33,169 nt of DNA from Rhodobacter capsulatus (GTDB taxonomy: Bacteria > Pseudomonadota > Alphaproteobacteria > Rhodobacterales > Rhodobacteraceae), in assembly GCF_005144475.1 (NCBI RefSeq), contig NZ_SWJZ01000104.1:1-33169 (forward strand), in the 5' to 3' direction. The notes under the pieces are model-generated. The model was not told the DNA's origin. It was given only the letters and a program-made list of their open reading frames with translations, and did no database searches. Positions 8,625 to 16,878 of this stretch are shown in pieces (position 1 is the first letter of the stretch; every line of letters begins with the position of its first letter). Position numbers and translations under genes: made by a program.

Positions 8625-9461
8625 CTAAAGACCGATCAGACGGCGGAGATCGGCGGGCGTGGCCCCCTCGGCGCGGTATTTCGCCAGCGCCCGGGCGTCG
8701 TCGCGCTTCGCCAGACGCTTGCCCGCGGCGTCGCGGATCAGGCCATGGTGGTGATAGACCGGCACCGGCAGACCGAGCAGCCGTTGCAGCGTGACATGGA
8801 TGCAGGTCGCCTCGAACAGATCTTCGCCGCGGGTGACATGGGTCACGCCCTGCGCCGCATCATCCAGCACCACCGCAAGATGATAAGATGTGCCCATCTC
8901 GCGCCGGGCCAGGACGACATCGCCGACGGCGCGGATCATCGTTTCGGGGCGGATCTCGTGCCAGCCGCGATGGGCGGGGCCGGTTTCGTCAAAGCCGGTG
9001 TCGGTCGCGGCAAGGTCCATGCGCAGGCGCAGCGCGGTTTCGGGCAGCGGCTGGCCCGGCTGCGGACGGCCCCTGTCGCGGCAGGTGCCCGGATAGACGA
9101 TGCCGTCGGGACCAAGGGGCACCCCCTCCTGCGGCGCCGAGGCCGCCTGTTCGATGTCGCGCCGACTGCAGGCGCAGCTGTAGATAAGCCCCCGTTGCCA
9201 CAGCGTTTCAAGGGCCTGGCGATAGGCGGGCAGACGGTCGGACTGCCGCAGCACCGGCCCGTCCCAGGTCAGGCCGAGCCAGCGCAGATCGTCCAGAAGC
9301 TGCGCCTCCCACTGCGGTTTCGCACGCGCGCGGTCGATATCCTCGATGCGCAGCAAAAACCGCCCGCCCGCCGCCCGCGCCATGTCATGCGCCAGGATCG
9401 CCGCATAGGCATGACCCAGATGCAGCGGGCCGGTGGGCGAAGGCGCAAACCGGGTGATCAC
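8625..9461 (-). CDS. gluQ: Glutamyl-Q tRNA(Asp) synthetase
   Basis: A 278-residue truncated relative of glutamyl-tRNA synthetase, lacking the anticodon-binding domain, as expected for GluQ-RS (YadB). The class I motif is HLGH at 14-17 and the KMSKS equivalent is KRLAKRD near residue 250. CACSRRDI with a later Cys (GTCRDR) matches the zinc-site region. The enzyme attaches glutamate to queuosine at position 34 of tRNA-Asp. Its ATG overlaps the trmFO stop (9458-9461), so the two tRNA modification genes are coupled. Confidence 0.92.
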   Translation of the reverse strand: MITRFAPSPTGPLHLGHAYAAILAHDMARAAGGRFLLRIEDIDRARAKPQWEAQLLDDLRWLGLTWDGPVLRQSDRLPAYRQALETLWQRGLIYSCACSRRDIEQAASAPQEGVPLGPDGIVYPGTCRDRGRPQPGQPLPETALRLRMDLAATDTGFDETGPAHRGWHEIRPETMIRAVGDVVLARREMGTSYHLAVVLDDAAQGVTHVTRGEDLFEATCIHVTLQRLLGLPVPVYHHHGLIRDAAGKRLAKRDDARALAKYRAEGATPADLRRLIGL

Positions 9462-10798
9462 GCCTGATCGGCGAGCCAGGCGGTGAAGACCTCCTTGGCG
9501 CGGTCGGTGTAGCCCTTGTAGCGGTCCTTGCGGCCGCGCCGCCCGCCCCGCGCGTCGTCGAGCGGCGGAAACAGGCCGAAATTCACGTTCATCGGCTGGA
9601 AGGTCTTGGCCACCGCGCCGCCGGTGATGTGGTGCACCAGCGAGCCCATCGCGGTCTCATGGCCCGGGGCGGGCAGGCTTGCGCCCTTGATCTCGGCCGC
9701 CGCCATCCGCCCCGCCAAAAGCCCCATCGCGGCGCTTTCGACATAGCCCTCGACCCCGGTGACCTGGCCCGCAAAGCGCAGGTTCGGGCGCGCGCGCAGC
9801 CGCATCTGATCATCCAGCAGTGTGGGCGAATTCAGGAAGGTGTTGCGGTGAATGCCGCCCAGACGCGCGAAAGACGCCTGCTCAAGCCCGGGAATCATCC
9901 TGAAAACAGCGGCTTGCGCGCCATACTTCATCTTGGTCTGAAAGCCGACGATGTTGTAGAGCGTGCCAAGCGCATTGTCGCGGCGCAGCTGCACCACGGC
10001 ATAGGCCTTGGTCGCCGGATCATGGGCATTCGTCAGCCCCACAGGCTTCATCGGCCCGTGGCGCAGCGTCTCGCGGCCGCGTTCCGCCATCACCTCGATC
10101 GGCAGGCAGCCGTCGAAATACCCCGCCGTTTCGCCCGCGTGAAACTCGGTCTTTTCGGCCGCCAACAGCGCGTCGATGAAGGCCTCATACTGAGCCTTGG
10201 TCATCGGGCAGTTGATATAGGCGGTGCGTTCTTCCTCGGTCTCGCCCTTGTCATAGCGGCTTTGCCGCCAGGCGACGGACATGTCGATCGTCTCGGCATG
10301 CACGATCGGCGCGATCGCGTCGAAGAACGCCAGGCTTTCCGCCCCGGTCACGGCACGGATGCTCTCGGCCAGCGCGCCCGAGGTCAGCGGCCCGGTGGCG
10401 ATGATCCAATGCCCGTCGGTGGGCAGCTCGGTGATCTCTTCTTCCGCGACGGAAATCAGCGGATGCGCCCGCAGGGTCGCGGTGACGGCGGCCGAGAACG
10501 CCTCGCGGTCAACGGCCAGCGCCCCGCCCGCGGGCAGCGCATGGCGGTCGGCCGTGGCCATGATCAGCCCGCCCGCCGCGCGCATTTCCCAATGCAGAAG
10601 GCCGACGGCGTTCCTTTCGTCGTCATCCGACCGGAAGGAATTCGAGCAGACCATTTCGGCGAAATCGCCGGAACGATGCGCAAAGGTGCCGATGCGGGGA
10701 CGCATTTCGTGCAGCACCACGGACACGCCCGCCTGTGCCGCCTGCCACGCCGCTTCCGAGCCGGCCAGACCGGCGCCGATGATGTGTAATCTGTCCAT
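9458..10798 (-). CDS. trmFO: Methylenetetrahydrofolate-tRNA (uracil-54-C5) methyltransferase TrmFO
   Basis: A 446-residue flavoprotein of the GidA-related TrmFO family; length is typical. The FAD-binding motif [14 protein letters not shown] starts at residue 6. Cysteines in [11 protein letters not shown] (~51) and [13 protein letters not shown] (~196) correspond to residues discussed in catalysis for the family. It makes ribothymidine at position 54 of tRNA using methylene-THF and FADH2. Upstream is a 14-bp tandem repeat (10833-10888) that separates it from the next gene. Confidence 0.95.
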   Translation of the reverse strand: MDRLHIIGAGLAGSEAAWQAAQAGVSVVLHEMRPRIGTFAHRSGDFAEMVCSNSFRSDDDERNAVGLLHWEMRAAGGLIMATADRHALPAGGALAVDREAFSAAVTATLRAHPLISVAEEEITELPTDGHWIIATGPLTSGALAESIRAVTGAESLAFFDAIAPIVHAETIDMSVAWRQSRYDKGETEEERTAYINCPMTKAQYEAFIDALLAAEKTEFHAGETAGYFDGCLPIEVMAERGRETLRHGPMKPVGLTNAHDPATKAYAVVQLRRDNALGTLYNIVGFQTKMKYGAQAAVFRMIPGLEQASFARLGGIHRNTFLNSPTLLDDQMRLRARPNLRFAGQVTGVEGYVESAAMGLLAGRMAAAEIKGASLPAPGHETAMGSLVHHITGGAVAKTFQPMNVNFGLFPPLDDARGGRRGRKDRYKGYTDRAKEVFTAWLADQA

Positions 10799-10832
10799 GC
10801 CGCCTGATACCGCCCCAAAGCGCAGCGCGCAA

Positions 10833-10888
10833 CGGGATCAGATCGGCGGGATCAGATCGGCGGGATCAGATCGGCGGGATCAGATCAG
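10833..10888. repeat. Four tandem copies of a 14-bp unit
   Basis: CGGGATCAGATCGG is repeated four times without gaps; the fourth copy ends CAG instead of CGG. The array spans the stop codon of the upstream small gene (10880-10882) and reaches to 34 bases before the trmFO start. It looks like a slippage-prone minisatellite. Confidence 0.9.
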
Positions 10889-11230
10889 CGCCACGCGCTC
10901 GCGCCGTTCGGCATCGGGGAAGGGCCGGTAAAGCCCGACCGAGTAAGAGGCGATCATCGCATGCATCAGCTCGTAATGCCGCATCTCGCCCTCGGTGAAT
11001 TGCGCGACCGAGCGGAACGCCTTTTCCAGCGCGGCCATGTTTTCGAATTCGACTTCCAGGATGAACCCGGTATGCGGCCCCGAGGCCAGCCCCATCTTGC
11101 GCCGCATCAGCCGCCAGCCGCCGATCAGGCCTTCCTGCTTCAGCTCGCTCATCCATTGTTCGACCGAGGCGGCAAAGGCCAGGGCCTTGGCATCGCTCTT
11201 CAGCTCGATCATGCAGTGGTAAAGATCCAT
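10880..11230 (-). CDS. Conserved small protein, DUF6614-like
   Basis: A 116-residue soluble protein beginning MDLYHCMIELKSDAKALAF. It has alternating strand and helix segments (HTGFILEVEFENMAALEKAF, then FTEGEMRHYELMHAMIASYSVGLYRPFPD) that suggest a ferredoxin-like dimeric alpha-beta fold; I recall similar alphaproteobacterial proteins under DUF6614 but cannot verify this. The ATG at 11230 has GAGGGAG upstream. An in-frame ATG at 11263 would add 11 residues. Both ATGs fall within the arms of the perfect inverted repeat 11225-11267, so translation may be controlled by structure. Downstream of an OMP gene on the same strand. Confidence 0.75.
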   Translation of the reverse strand: MDLYHCMIELKSDAKALAFAASVEQWMSELKQEGLIGGWRLMRRKMGLASGPHTGFILEVEFENMAALEKAFRSVAQFTEGEMRHYELMHAMIASYSVGLYRPFPDAERRERVALI

Positions 11231-11267
11231 GCTTTTCTCCCTCGGGCAGAGACAGAAAAGCATGGAT
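11225..11267 (-). promoter_or_regulatory. 14-bp perfect inverted repeat burying a start codon
   Basis: Arms ATCCATGCTTTTCT (11225-11238) and AGAAAAGCATGGAT (11254-11267) around a 15-base loop. In the minus-strand mRNA the ATG at 11230-11228 is inside the 3' arm and the GAGGG of its ribosome site is in the loop. It could act as a translational switch, an attenuator between the OMP gene and this one, or a protein operator. Confidence 0.7.
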
Positions 11268-11290
11268 GTCTTGAGAATGGCTTAAGCGGC

Positions 11291-11995
11291 TCAGTTGCCG
11301 ATGATCGACTGCGACAGCCCGCGCTTGCCGAAGGTGACGCCATTGCCGCCCATCAAGAGCTTCACGCCCAGCCCCAGGGTCAGCTCGCGGTCCGACTGGT
11401 TGCCATCGACCAGCCCGAGCGAGCCGTCGATCTTCACCCCCGAGGGCATCGCATAGCCCACCGTCGCGTCAAAGGCGGTGGTGTCCGAGCCGTGATCGGC
11501 ATTGACCGTCTCCACCCGGCCGCCCAGCGACAGCGCGTCGGTCAGCGCATAGCGGCCATCAAGGCCAAGGATCGTCGCGTCATTGCCGTCGTTCTTCAGC
11601 AGCGTCGCATTGCCCTCGACGGTCAGCAGGCCGAAGTCATGCGTGGCCTCCAGCCCGTAATGCTCCATGTGATTGCCGCCGACCCATTCGTGGCCCAGAA
11701 AGCCGCCGACCGCGAAGCCGTCGTTCACATGGCCGATCGCATGCAGGGTGACGTTCGTCGCCTCGTCGTTGCTGTTGGTGAAATGGTGCTGCGCGACATC
11801 CAGCTGCGCGGCAAAGCCCGGGGTGAAGCCATATTCCACCGCGCCTTCGAGCGCGAGATTGTTCTTGTGCCGCTGCTGGCCCTCGGCCAGCCCCGACCAG
11901 CTGAAACCAAGCTCCGCGCCGCGCACCGAGCCCTCGGCCAGGACGCTGACGGGAAGCAGCGCCGCAACCAGCGCCAGCGGGACAATCTTCTGCAT
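11291..11995 (-). CDS. Outer-membrane beta-barrel (porin-like) protein
   Basis: A 234-residue exported protein. From ATG 11995 (behind ATGAGG) the signal peptide is MQKIVPLALVAALLPVSVLA; ATG 12007 would add four residues but has no ribosome site. The mature part is a run of short amphipathic strands separated by Gly/Asn/Asp turns (ALEGAVEYGFTPGFAAQLDVAQHH, HYGLEATHDFGLLTVEGNATLL, TVGYAMPSGVKIDGSLGL), typical of small barrels. It resembles alphaproteobacterial porin-like proteins, but the specific solute is not predictable. It begins 29 bases behind the gyrA stop with no terminator between, so it may be partly cotranscribed with gyrA. Confidence 0.75.
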   Translation of the reverse strand: MQKIVPLALVAALLPVSVLAEGSVRGAELGFSWSGLAEGQQRHKNNLALEGAVEYGFTPGFAAQLDVAQHHFTNSNDEATNVTLHAIGHVNDGFAVGGFLGHEWVGGNHMEHYGLEATHDFGLLTVEGNATLLKNDGNDATILGLDGRYALTDALSLGGRVETVNADHGSDTTAFDATVGYAMPSGVKIDGSLGLVDGNQSDRELTLGLGVKLLMGGNGVTFGKRGLSQSIIGN

Positions 11996-12024
11996 CTTCA
12001 ACCTCATGGAGTTTGTTCTTGGTC

Positions 12025-14766
12025 TTACGCTTCGGCCTCGTCATCGCCCGGATCGGCCACGCGGGCGACCGAGACGACCTCTTCTTCGGCGCCGGTGTTG
12101 AACACCTTCACCCCCCCGGCCGCGCGGGAGCGGAAGGAGATCCCCGCCACCGGGCAGCGGATCGATTGCCCGGTCGAGGTCGCCAGCATCACCTGATCGG
12201 TCGGCTCGACCGGGAAGGAGGCCACCAGCGCCCCGCCCCGCATCGATTTTTCAAACGCCGTGACGCCCTGACCGCCGCGGCCGCGCACCGGATAGCTGTG
12301 GCTCGAGGAAATCTTGCCCAGCCCCTTGGCGGTGATCGTCAGGATCAGATCCTGCGCCGCCAGCATTTCGGCATAACGGGCGTCAGACAGCACGCCTTCG
12401 GTGCCCTCGGCCTCGTCCTCGGCATCGCGTTCGGTCTCAAGCTCATCCTCGGTCTCGCCGCCCAGTTCGGCGCGGTAGCGCTTGACGAAGGCTTCGCGTT
12501 CCCAGGGTTCGGCCTCGAAATGGCGGATCACCGACATCGAAACGACCTTGTCGCCCGCGGCCAGCCGCACGCCGCGCACGCCGGTCGAGGAGCGGCCCTT
12601 GAAGATCCGCACCTCCGGCACCGGGAAGCGGATGGCCCGGCCCGAGGCCGTCACCAGCATGATGTCGTCGTCCTCGTGGCACATCCGCGTATCAACCAGC
12701 GTCACGCCTTCGGGCAGCTCCATCGCGCGTTTGCCGTTCCGCATCACCTTGGCGAAGTCCGACAGCGCGTTGCGGCGCACGTCGCCATCCGAGGTGGCGA
12801 AGAAGACCTGGAACTCCTCCCAGGTTTCCTCGGGCTCGTCGACCGGCATCAGCGAGGCGACGCTGACCCCTTGCGGGATCGGCAGGATATTGACGATCGC
12901 CTTGCCCTTCGAGGTGCGGCCCGCCAGCGGCAGACGCCAGCATTTCAGGCTGTAGACCATGCCATCGGTGGTGAAGAACAACAGCTGCGTATGGGTGTTG
13001 GCGACGAAAAGCGTGGTGACGACATCGTCTTCCTTCGTCGCCATCGAGGCCAGCCCCTTGCCGCCGCGGCGCTGCGCGCGGAATTCGGCCAAAGGCGTGC
13101 GCTTGATGTAGCCGCCCGAGGTGATGGTCACCACCATGTCCTCGCGCTCGATCAGGTCTTCGTCGTCCAGATCGCCCGCCCAGTCGACGATTTCGGTGCG
13201 GCGCGGCACGGCATGGGCGGCGCGGACCTCGCGCAGCTCATTGGCGATGATCTCCATGATCCGCTCGCGCGAGGCCAGAATCGCCAGATAATCGCGGATC
13301 TTGCCCGCGAGTTCGGCGAGTTCCTCGGTGACTTCCTGCACCCCCATCGCGGTCAGGCGCTGCAGCCGCAGATCAAGGATCGCGCGGGCCTGCACTTCCG
13401 ACAGGTTGTAGGTGCCGTCGTCGTTGACCGGATGCAGCGGATCGTCGATCAGCCGCAGATATTCGACGATCTCATGCGCGGGCCAGCGCCGTTCCATCAG
13501 CCGGTCGCGGGCCTCGGCCGGATCCTTCGAGGAGCGGATCGTCGCGACAACCTCGTCGACGTTCGACACGGCCACGGCCAGACCGCACAGGATATGGCTG
13601 CGTTCGCGCGCCTTGCGCAGCTCGTAAGCCGTGCGCCGCGCCACGACTTCCTCGCGGAAGGTGATGAAATGGCTCAGGAAATCGCGAAGCGTCAGCTGCT
13701 CCGGCCGCCCCCCGTTCAAGGCCAGCATGTTGCAGCCGAAGGACGTTTGCAGCGCGGTGAAGCGGTAAAGCTGGTTCAGCACGACATCGGCCGTGGCATC
13801 GCGCTTCAGCTCGATCACCACCCGCACGCCGACGCGGTCGCTTTCGTCGGCGATCGAGGCGATGCCCTCCAGCTTCTTCTCGCGGACCAGATCGGCCATC
13901 TTCTCGATCATCGTCGCCTTGTTCACCTGATAGGGAATCTCGTCGACGATGATGGCGAAGCGGTCCTTGCGGATCTCCTCGATCCGGGTTTTCGCCCGGA
14001 TGATCACCGAGCCGCGGCCTTCCAGATAGGCCTTGCGGGCGCCGCCGCGGCCCATGATCTGCGCGCCGGTCGGGAAATCGGGGCCGGGCACATAGTCCAT
14101 CAGCCCTTCCGAGGTCAGATCCGGGTTCTCGATCAGCGCCAGCGTCGCGTCGATCACCTCGCCCAGATTGTGCGGCGGGATGTTCGTGGCCATGCCGACG
14201 GCGATGCCGCCCGCGCCATTGACCAGCATGTTCGGGAACCGCGCCGGCAGAACCGTGGGTTCGCGGTCCTTGCCGTCATAGTTGTCCTGGAAATCGACCG
14301 TGTCCTTTTCGATGTCGGCCAGCAGGAACGAGGCGGGCTTGTCCATCCGCACTTCGGTGTAGCGCATCGCCGCGGCGCTGTCGCCGTCCATCGAGCCGAA
14401 GTTGCCCTGCCCGTCCAGAAGCGGTAGCGACATCGAGAAGTCCTGCGCCATCCGCACCAGCGCGTCATAGATCGCGGCGTCGCCATGCGGGTGGTATTTC
14501 CCCATCACGTCGCCCACCGGACGCGCCGATTTGCGATAGGGCTTGTCATGCGTGTTGCCGGTTTCATGCATCGCATAAAGGATGCGCCGGTGCACGGGTT
14601 TGAGCCCGTCGCGCAGGTCGGGAATGGCGCGGCTCACGATCACGCTCATCGCGTAATCGAGATAGGCGGTCTTCATTTCCTCGGCGATGGAAACCACCGG
14701 GCCCGCATGGTGGGCACGTTTCGGGGTGTCGCCGGAGGGGTCCGAGGTGTCGATGATATCGGTCAC
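12025..14766 (-). CDS. gyrA: DNA gyrase subunit A
   Basis: A 913-residue type II topoisomerase subunit. Catalytic Tyr is in [10 protein letters not shown] (residue 136 from the GTG start), the GyrA box is QRRGGKG, and the C-terminal beta-pinwheel blades continue to about residue 900 with an acidic insertion ([19 protein letters not shown]). The GTG at 14766 is preferred to the ATG at 14817 because a purine-rich AGAAGAAG precedes it and the ATG lacks a site; this is not certain. The quinolone region reads [10 protein letters not shown], with Ala at the position of E. coli Ser83. Together with GyrB it introduces negative supercoils. Confidence 0.96.
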   Translation of the reverse strand: MTDIIDTSDPSGDTPKRAHHAGPVVSIAEEMKTAYLDYAMSVIVSRAIPDLRDGLKPVHRRILYAMHETGNTHDKPYRKSARPVGDVMGKYHPHGDAAIYDALVRMAQDFSMSLPLLDGQGNFGSMDGDSAAAMRYTEVRMDKPASFLLADIEKDTVDFQDNYDGKDREPTVLPARFPNMLVNGAGGIAVGMATNIPPHNLGEVIDATLALIENPDLTSEGLMDYVPGPDFPTGAQIMGRGGARKAYLEGRGSVIIRAKTRIEEIRKDRFAIIVDEIPYQVNKATMIEKMADLVREKKLEGIASIADESDRVGVRVVIELKRDATADVVLNQLYRFTALQTSFGCNMLALNGGRPEQLTLRDFLSHFITFREEVVARRTAYELRKARERSHILCGLAVAVSNVDEVVATIRSSKDPAEARDRLMERRWPAHEIVEYLRLIDDPLHPVNDDGTYNLSEVQARAILDLRLQRLTAMGVQEVTEELAELAGKIRDYLAILASRERIMEIIANELREVRAAHAVPRRTEIVDWAGDLDDEDLIEREDMVVTITSGGYIKRTPLAEFRAQRRGGKGLASMATKEDDVVTTLFVANTHTQLLFFTTDGMVYSLKCWRLPLAGRTSKGKAIVNILPIPQGVSVASLMPVDEPEETWEEFQVFFATSDGDVRRNALSDFAKVMRNGKRAMELPEGVTLVDTRMCHEDDDIMLVTASGRAIRFPVPEVRIFKGRSSTGVRGVRLAAGDKVVSMSVIRHFEAEPWEREAFVKRYRAELGGETEDELETERDAEDEAEGTEGVLSDARYAEMLAAQDLILTITAKGLGKISSSHSYPVRGRGGQGVTAFEKSMRGGALVASFPVEPTDQVMLATSTGQSIRCPVAGISFRSRAAGGVKVFNTGAEEEVVSVARVADPGDDEAEA

Positions 14767-14867
14767 GCGGGGCTTCTTCTGCCAGATTTTGTTGTCCCGC
14801 CTTATATCGCAACCCATGGCTTGGGTGCAACGGCGAATGGCGCGCCTGGGGGCAAAGGTCTGATTTT

Positions 14868-14889
14868 GCGTATTTGGACCAAGAAGAAA
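14868..14889 (+). repeat. Solo tail of a REP-like element
   Basis: TATTTGGACCAAGAAGAAA matches the tail of the REP-like copy at 28359-28436 (ATATTTGGACCAAGGTGAAA) apart from a few bases. The G/C-rich hairpin body is absent, so this may be a decayed copy that has been recruited as part of the dsbB terminator. Confidence 0.5.
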
Positions 14890-14901
14890 CCGCGGCTTCT
14901 T
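14884..14901 (-). terminator. Candidate terminator downstream of dsbB
   Basis: On the minus strand AAGAAGC CGCG GTTTCTT forms a 7-bp stem with one G-U pair, followed by CTTGG. It lies 27-44 bases beyond the dsbB stop. The G-U pair supports action as RNA from the minus strand. Stem is short and the T-tract is weak. Confidence 0.4.
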
Positions 14902-14927
14902 CCTGGCTCAAAGACGCCCTTGCGCGC

Positions 14928-15413
14928 TCAGCGGCGGGCGCGACGATCGCCCAGGGCCGCGGCGATCCAGAGGCCGGCGAAGATCAGCGAGACGACCGCG
15001 TTCAGGTTCGGCATGGTGATGCCCAGGACCTGCCAGGCGATCTCGTCGCAGCGCACCAGCGGCGCGGCGGAAATCTGCGCCATCAGATCCTGCGCCGAGA
15101 GGCTTGAAATCGGGTTCGAGGTGCAGCTGTCGGGACCGGCGAAGATGTGGCGCTCGACGCCGGAATGATAAAGGCCGAAGCCGCTTGTGGTCAGCGCCGC
15201 CAGCGCGCCGAAACCGGCAAAGGCCATCGGCAGCCGGAAGAGCAGCATCAGCGCCCCCAGAATGGCCGCGACCAGATGCGGCCAGCGCTGCAGCACGCAC
15301 AGATCGCAGGGCGGAAATCCCAGCGCTTGAAACACCAGCGCCGCGATCAGCACCGCGGCCGAACCGGCGGCGGCAAGCGCGACAAGCCCGCGCGGGGTCA
15401 GGATCGGGGGCAT
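14928..15413 (-). CDS. dsbB: Disulfide bond formation protein B
   Basis: A 161-residue inner-membrane protein with four hydrophobic segments (about 8-30, 42-60, 64-80, 128-152). The periplasmic redox pairs are present: CDLC at 36-39 and Cys97/Cys122 (DSCTS and VRCDE). DsbB reoxidises DsbA and passes electrons to quinone. It starts two bases before the stop of the YqaA-type gene (15416), so they are likely cotranscribed; no dsbA is in view. Confidence 0.92.
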   Translation of the reverse strand: MPPILTPRGLVALAAAGSAAVLIAALVFQALGFPPCDLCVLQRWPHLVAAILGALMLLFRLPMAFAGFGALAALTTSGFGLYHSGVERHIFAGPDSCTSNPISSLSAQDLMAQISAAPLVRCDEIAWQVLGITMPNLNAVVSLIFAGLWIAAALGDRRARR

Positions 15414-15415
15414 GT

Positions 15416-16000
15416 TCAGGCTCCTTTCAGGACAAACCAGGCCGCGGCGAGCACAAGCAGCACCCCGCCCGCAACCCAGGCCAGACGGCGCTCGACAAAG
15501 GTGGCGATGCGTTCGCCGAATCGCGCCAGCAGCCAGCCAAGGCCGTAAAACCGCGCCGAGCGCGCGACGATGGCCGAGAGGATGAACAGCACCGGATCGA
15601 AGCTGAGCACCCCGGCCAGGATCGTCACCACCTTCATTGGCGGCATATGCGCCAGCCCCGAGGTGACCAGCATGAGCAGGATCGCCCAGGTGCCCGCGCC
15701 GTCGCGCAAGGCGTCAAAGGTCGCGATCTTGCCCGTGGCCTCCAGGAAAGGCCGCGCCAGCAGGTCGAAGGCGTAATGGCCGATGCACCAGCCGAAGATG
15801 CCGCCCAGAACCGAGGTGACCGAGGCGATCAGCGCATAGCGCCAGATCCTGTCGGGCCGCGCCAGCCCCATCGGCACGAAAAGCACGTCGGCCGGGATCG
15901 GAAAGAACGAGCTTTCGGTGAAGGAAATGACCCCAAGCGCCCATTCCGCGCGCCGATGCCGGGCAAGGCCGAGGGTCCAGCGGTAAAGTCGATCGAACAT
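15416..16000 (-). CDS. YqaA/DedA-type (VTT domain) inner-membrane protein
   Basis: A 194-residue membrane protein. It begins MFDRLYRWTLGLARHRRAEW, followed by FTESSFFPIPADVLFVPMGLA, the family-defining re-entrant segment with its F-x-x-x-PxPxD core, and GGIFGWCIGHYAFD. Further hydrophobic helices lie at about 75-98, 125-145 and 165-190. DedA/YqaA proteins belong to the SNARE-associated VTT family, some members of which flip undecaprenyl phosphate or phospholipids. The ATG at 16000 has GGGGG behind it. A longer frame extends upstream but is basic and lacks a site. Role here is unknown. Confidence 0.85.
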   Translation of the reverse strand: MFDRLYRWTLGLARHRRAEWALGVISFTESSFFPIPADVLFVPMGLARPDRIWRYALIASVTSVLGGIFGWCIGHYAFDLLARPFLEATGKIATFDALRDGAGTWAILLMLVTSGLAHMPPMKVVTILAGVLSFDPVLFILSAIVARSARFYGLGWLLARFGERIATFVERRLAWVAGGVLLVLAAAWFVLKGA

Positions 16001-16107
16001 GGGCCCCCGCGGCTGTTCCGGCGTCTGGCCGTGCATCGCAAGGCGGGGGGGCGACGTCAAGCCGGGGCGCGTCGTTTTTCCCCTGTCCGGGGCGGCTTTG
16101 CGGGGCT

Positions 16108-16403
16108 GATTTCGAAACCGTGATCGCGAGGGGCGCGGGCGGGCGCGGCCGGGGCGCAGGCGCTTTCGGCGCGGCTCGAGTGGCAGGCGGAGTGTTTTGC
16201 CGGGGTCCGGGCGCATCCTGCCGCCGCGGACCCCGGCACGTTCGAGCGCGGCGGCGCGGATCGGCGACGACATGCTGGCGCGCCGCCCGATGCCCGACAG
16301 CTTTACCCATGGCAGTCCGGATCAGCGCCAGGTCCGGTTCGCCCGGGGCTGCAAGACCGGCCGGGTCGCGGCCTGCGACAGCTTTGCCCGGATCGCGCCT
16401 TGA
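16108..16403 (+). pseudogene. Remnant of a YpfJ-type neutral zinc metallopeptidase
   Basis: Two reading frames carry pieces of one family. From 16160 the frame reads ALSARLEWQAECFAGVRAH, matching the family segment RLELQADCFAGVWA; after a frame change near 16230-16250 it reads ARIGDDMLARRPMPDSFTHGS followed by PDQRQVRFARGCKTGRVAACD, matching the C-terminal DSFTHGSxxQR and GDxxQCD segments. Upstream, DFETVIAR (16108-16131) looks like the beginning of the DFSxxYVIAHEVGHH zinc site, but the His-Glu-x-x-His is lost. So the gene is deleted, frameshifted and has no start. It ends with TGA at 16403. Confidence 0.75.
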
Positions 16404-16459
16404 ACCTGCCGCGCCGTTTGCTCTTGTCAGATCCGGCGCGCGAGGGTAGATGCGAAGAA

Positions 16460-16492
16460 CCGGTGGGGGCGGATCGGATCCGCCCCCACCGG
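16460..16492. repeat. 33-bp perfect palindrome
   Basis: CCGGTGGGGGCGGATC, a central G, then the exact complement. It sits between the YpfJ remnant and tRNA-Leu. There is no T-run, so it may be a bidirectional terminator of the rho-independent-like GC-hairpin kind or a protein-binding site. It has no resemblance to tRNA or REP elements seen here. Confidence 0.8.
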
Positions 16493-16554
16493 CAACCAGA
16501 AGACCCCCCGCGGCCCGGCGTCGACCCGGCTCTACCTTGCGGGCGGTGCAATGT

Positions 16555-16638
16555 GCGGGTGTGGCGGAATGGTAGACGCGACAGACTCAAACTCTGTTTC
16601 CGCAAGGAGTGTCGGTTCGAGTCCGACCACCCGCACCA
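16555..16638 (+). tRNA. tRNA-Leu (anticodon CAA)
   Basis: Acceptor stem GCGGGTG (16555-16561) pairs with CACCCGC (16628-16634), followed by discriminator A and an encoded CCA. The anticodon stem ACAGA/TCTGT encloses CTCAAAC, giving anticodon CAA, which reads UUG. A long variable arm (TTCCGCAAGGAGT region) is the class II form expected for tRNA-Leu, and GTTCGAGTCC supplies the T-loop. No integrase or duplicated 3' end is near it. Confidence 0.95.
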
Positions 16639-16791
16639 TCTGACCCGCCGCCAGCCCGTGCCGCCCCCTGCCCCGACCTGCCCGCGGACGACAGCCTGTC
16701 TGGACGAATCTTTTCGATCTTTCTGCCCCGCCGGGACCGGAAACGGCCCGGAAAAGCCGTTCGGCACCCGATCGGGCTGCGGCTTTTCACC

Positions 16792-16820
16792 TTGCCAGCA
16801 AGGTCGCCAGCCCCTAGAAG
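16792..16820 (+). promoter_or_regulatory. Promoter of tig
   Basis: TTGCCA (16792-16797), 17 bases, TAGAAG (16815-16820), ending about 58 bases before the tig start. The same -10 hexamer TAGAAG occurs with 17-base spacing ahead of rpsF (20130-20158). Confidence 0.5.
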
Positions 16821-16878
16821 GGCGGCTGAAATTTGCCTGAGCGCGCCCGCGGGGTGCGCCCGAACCAGAGGAAACCCC

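Noticed and set aside
12013-14427. Plus-strand open frame of 804 codons across gyrA
   Set aside because: Antisense to gyrA; the composition (His/Gln/Arg/Asp-rich) is typical of reverse frames and shows no motif.
16555-16638. tRNA-Leu as an integration site for a mobile island
   Set aside because: No integrase, no duplicated tRNA 3' end and no foreign-composition region nearby.
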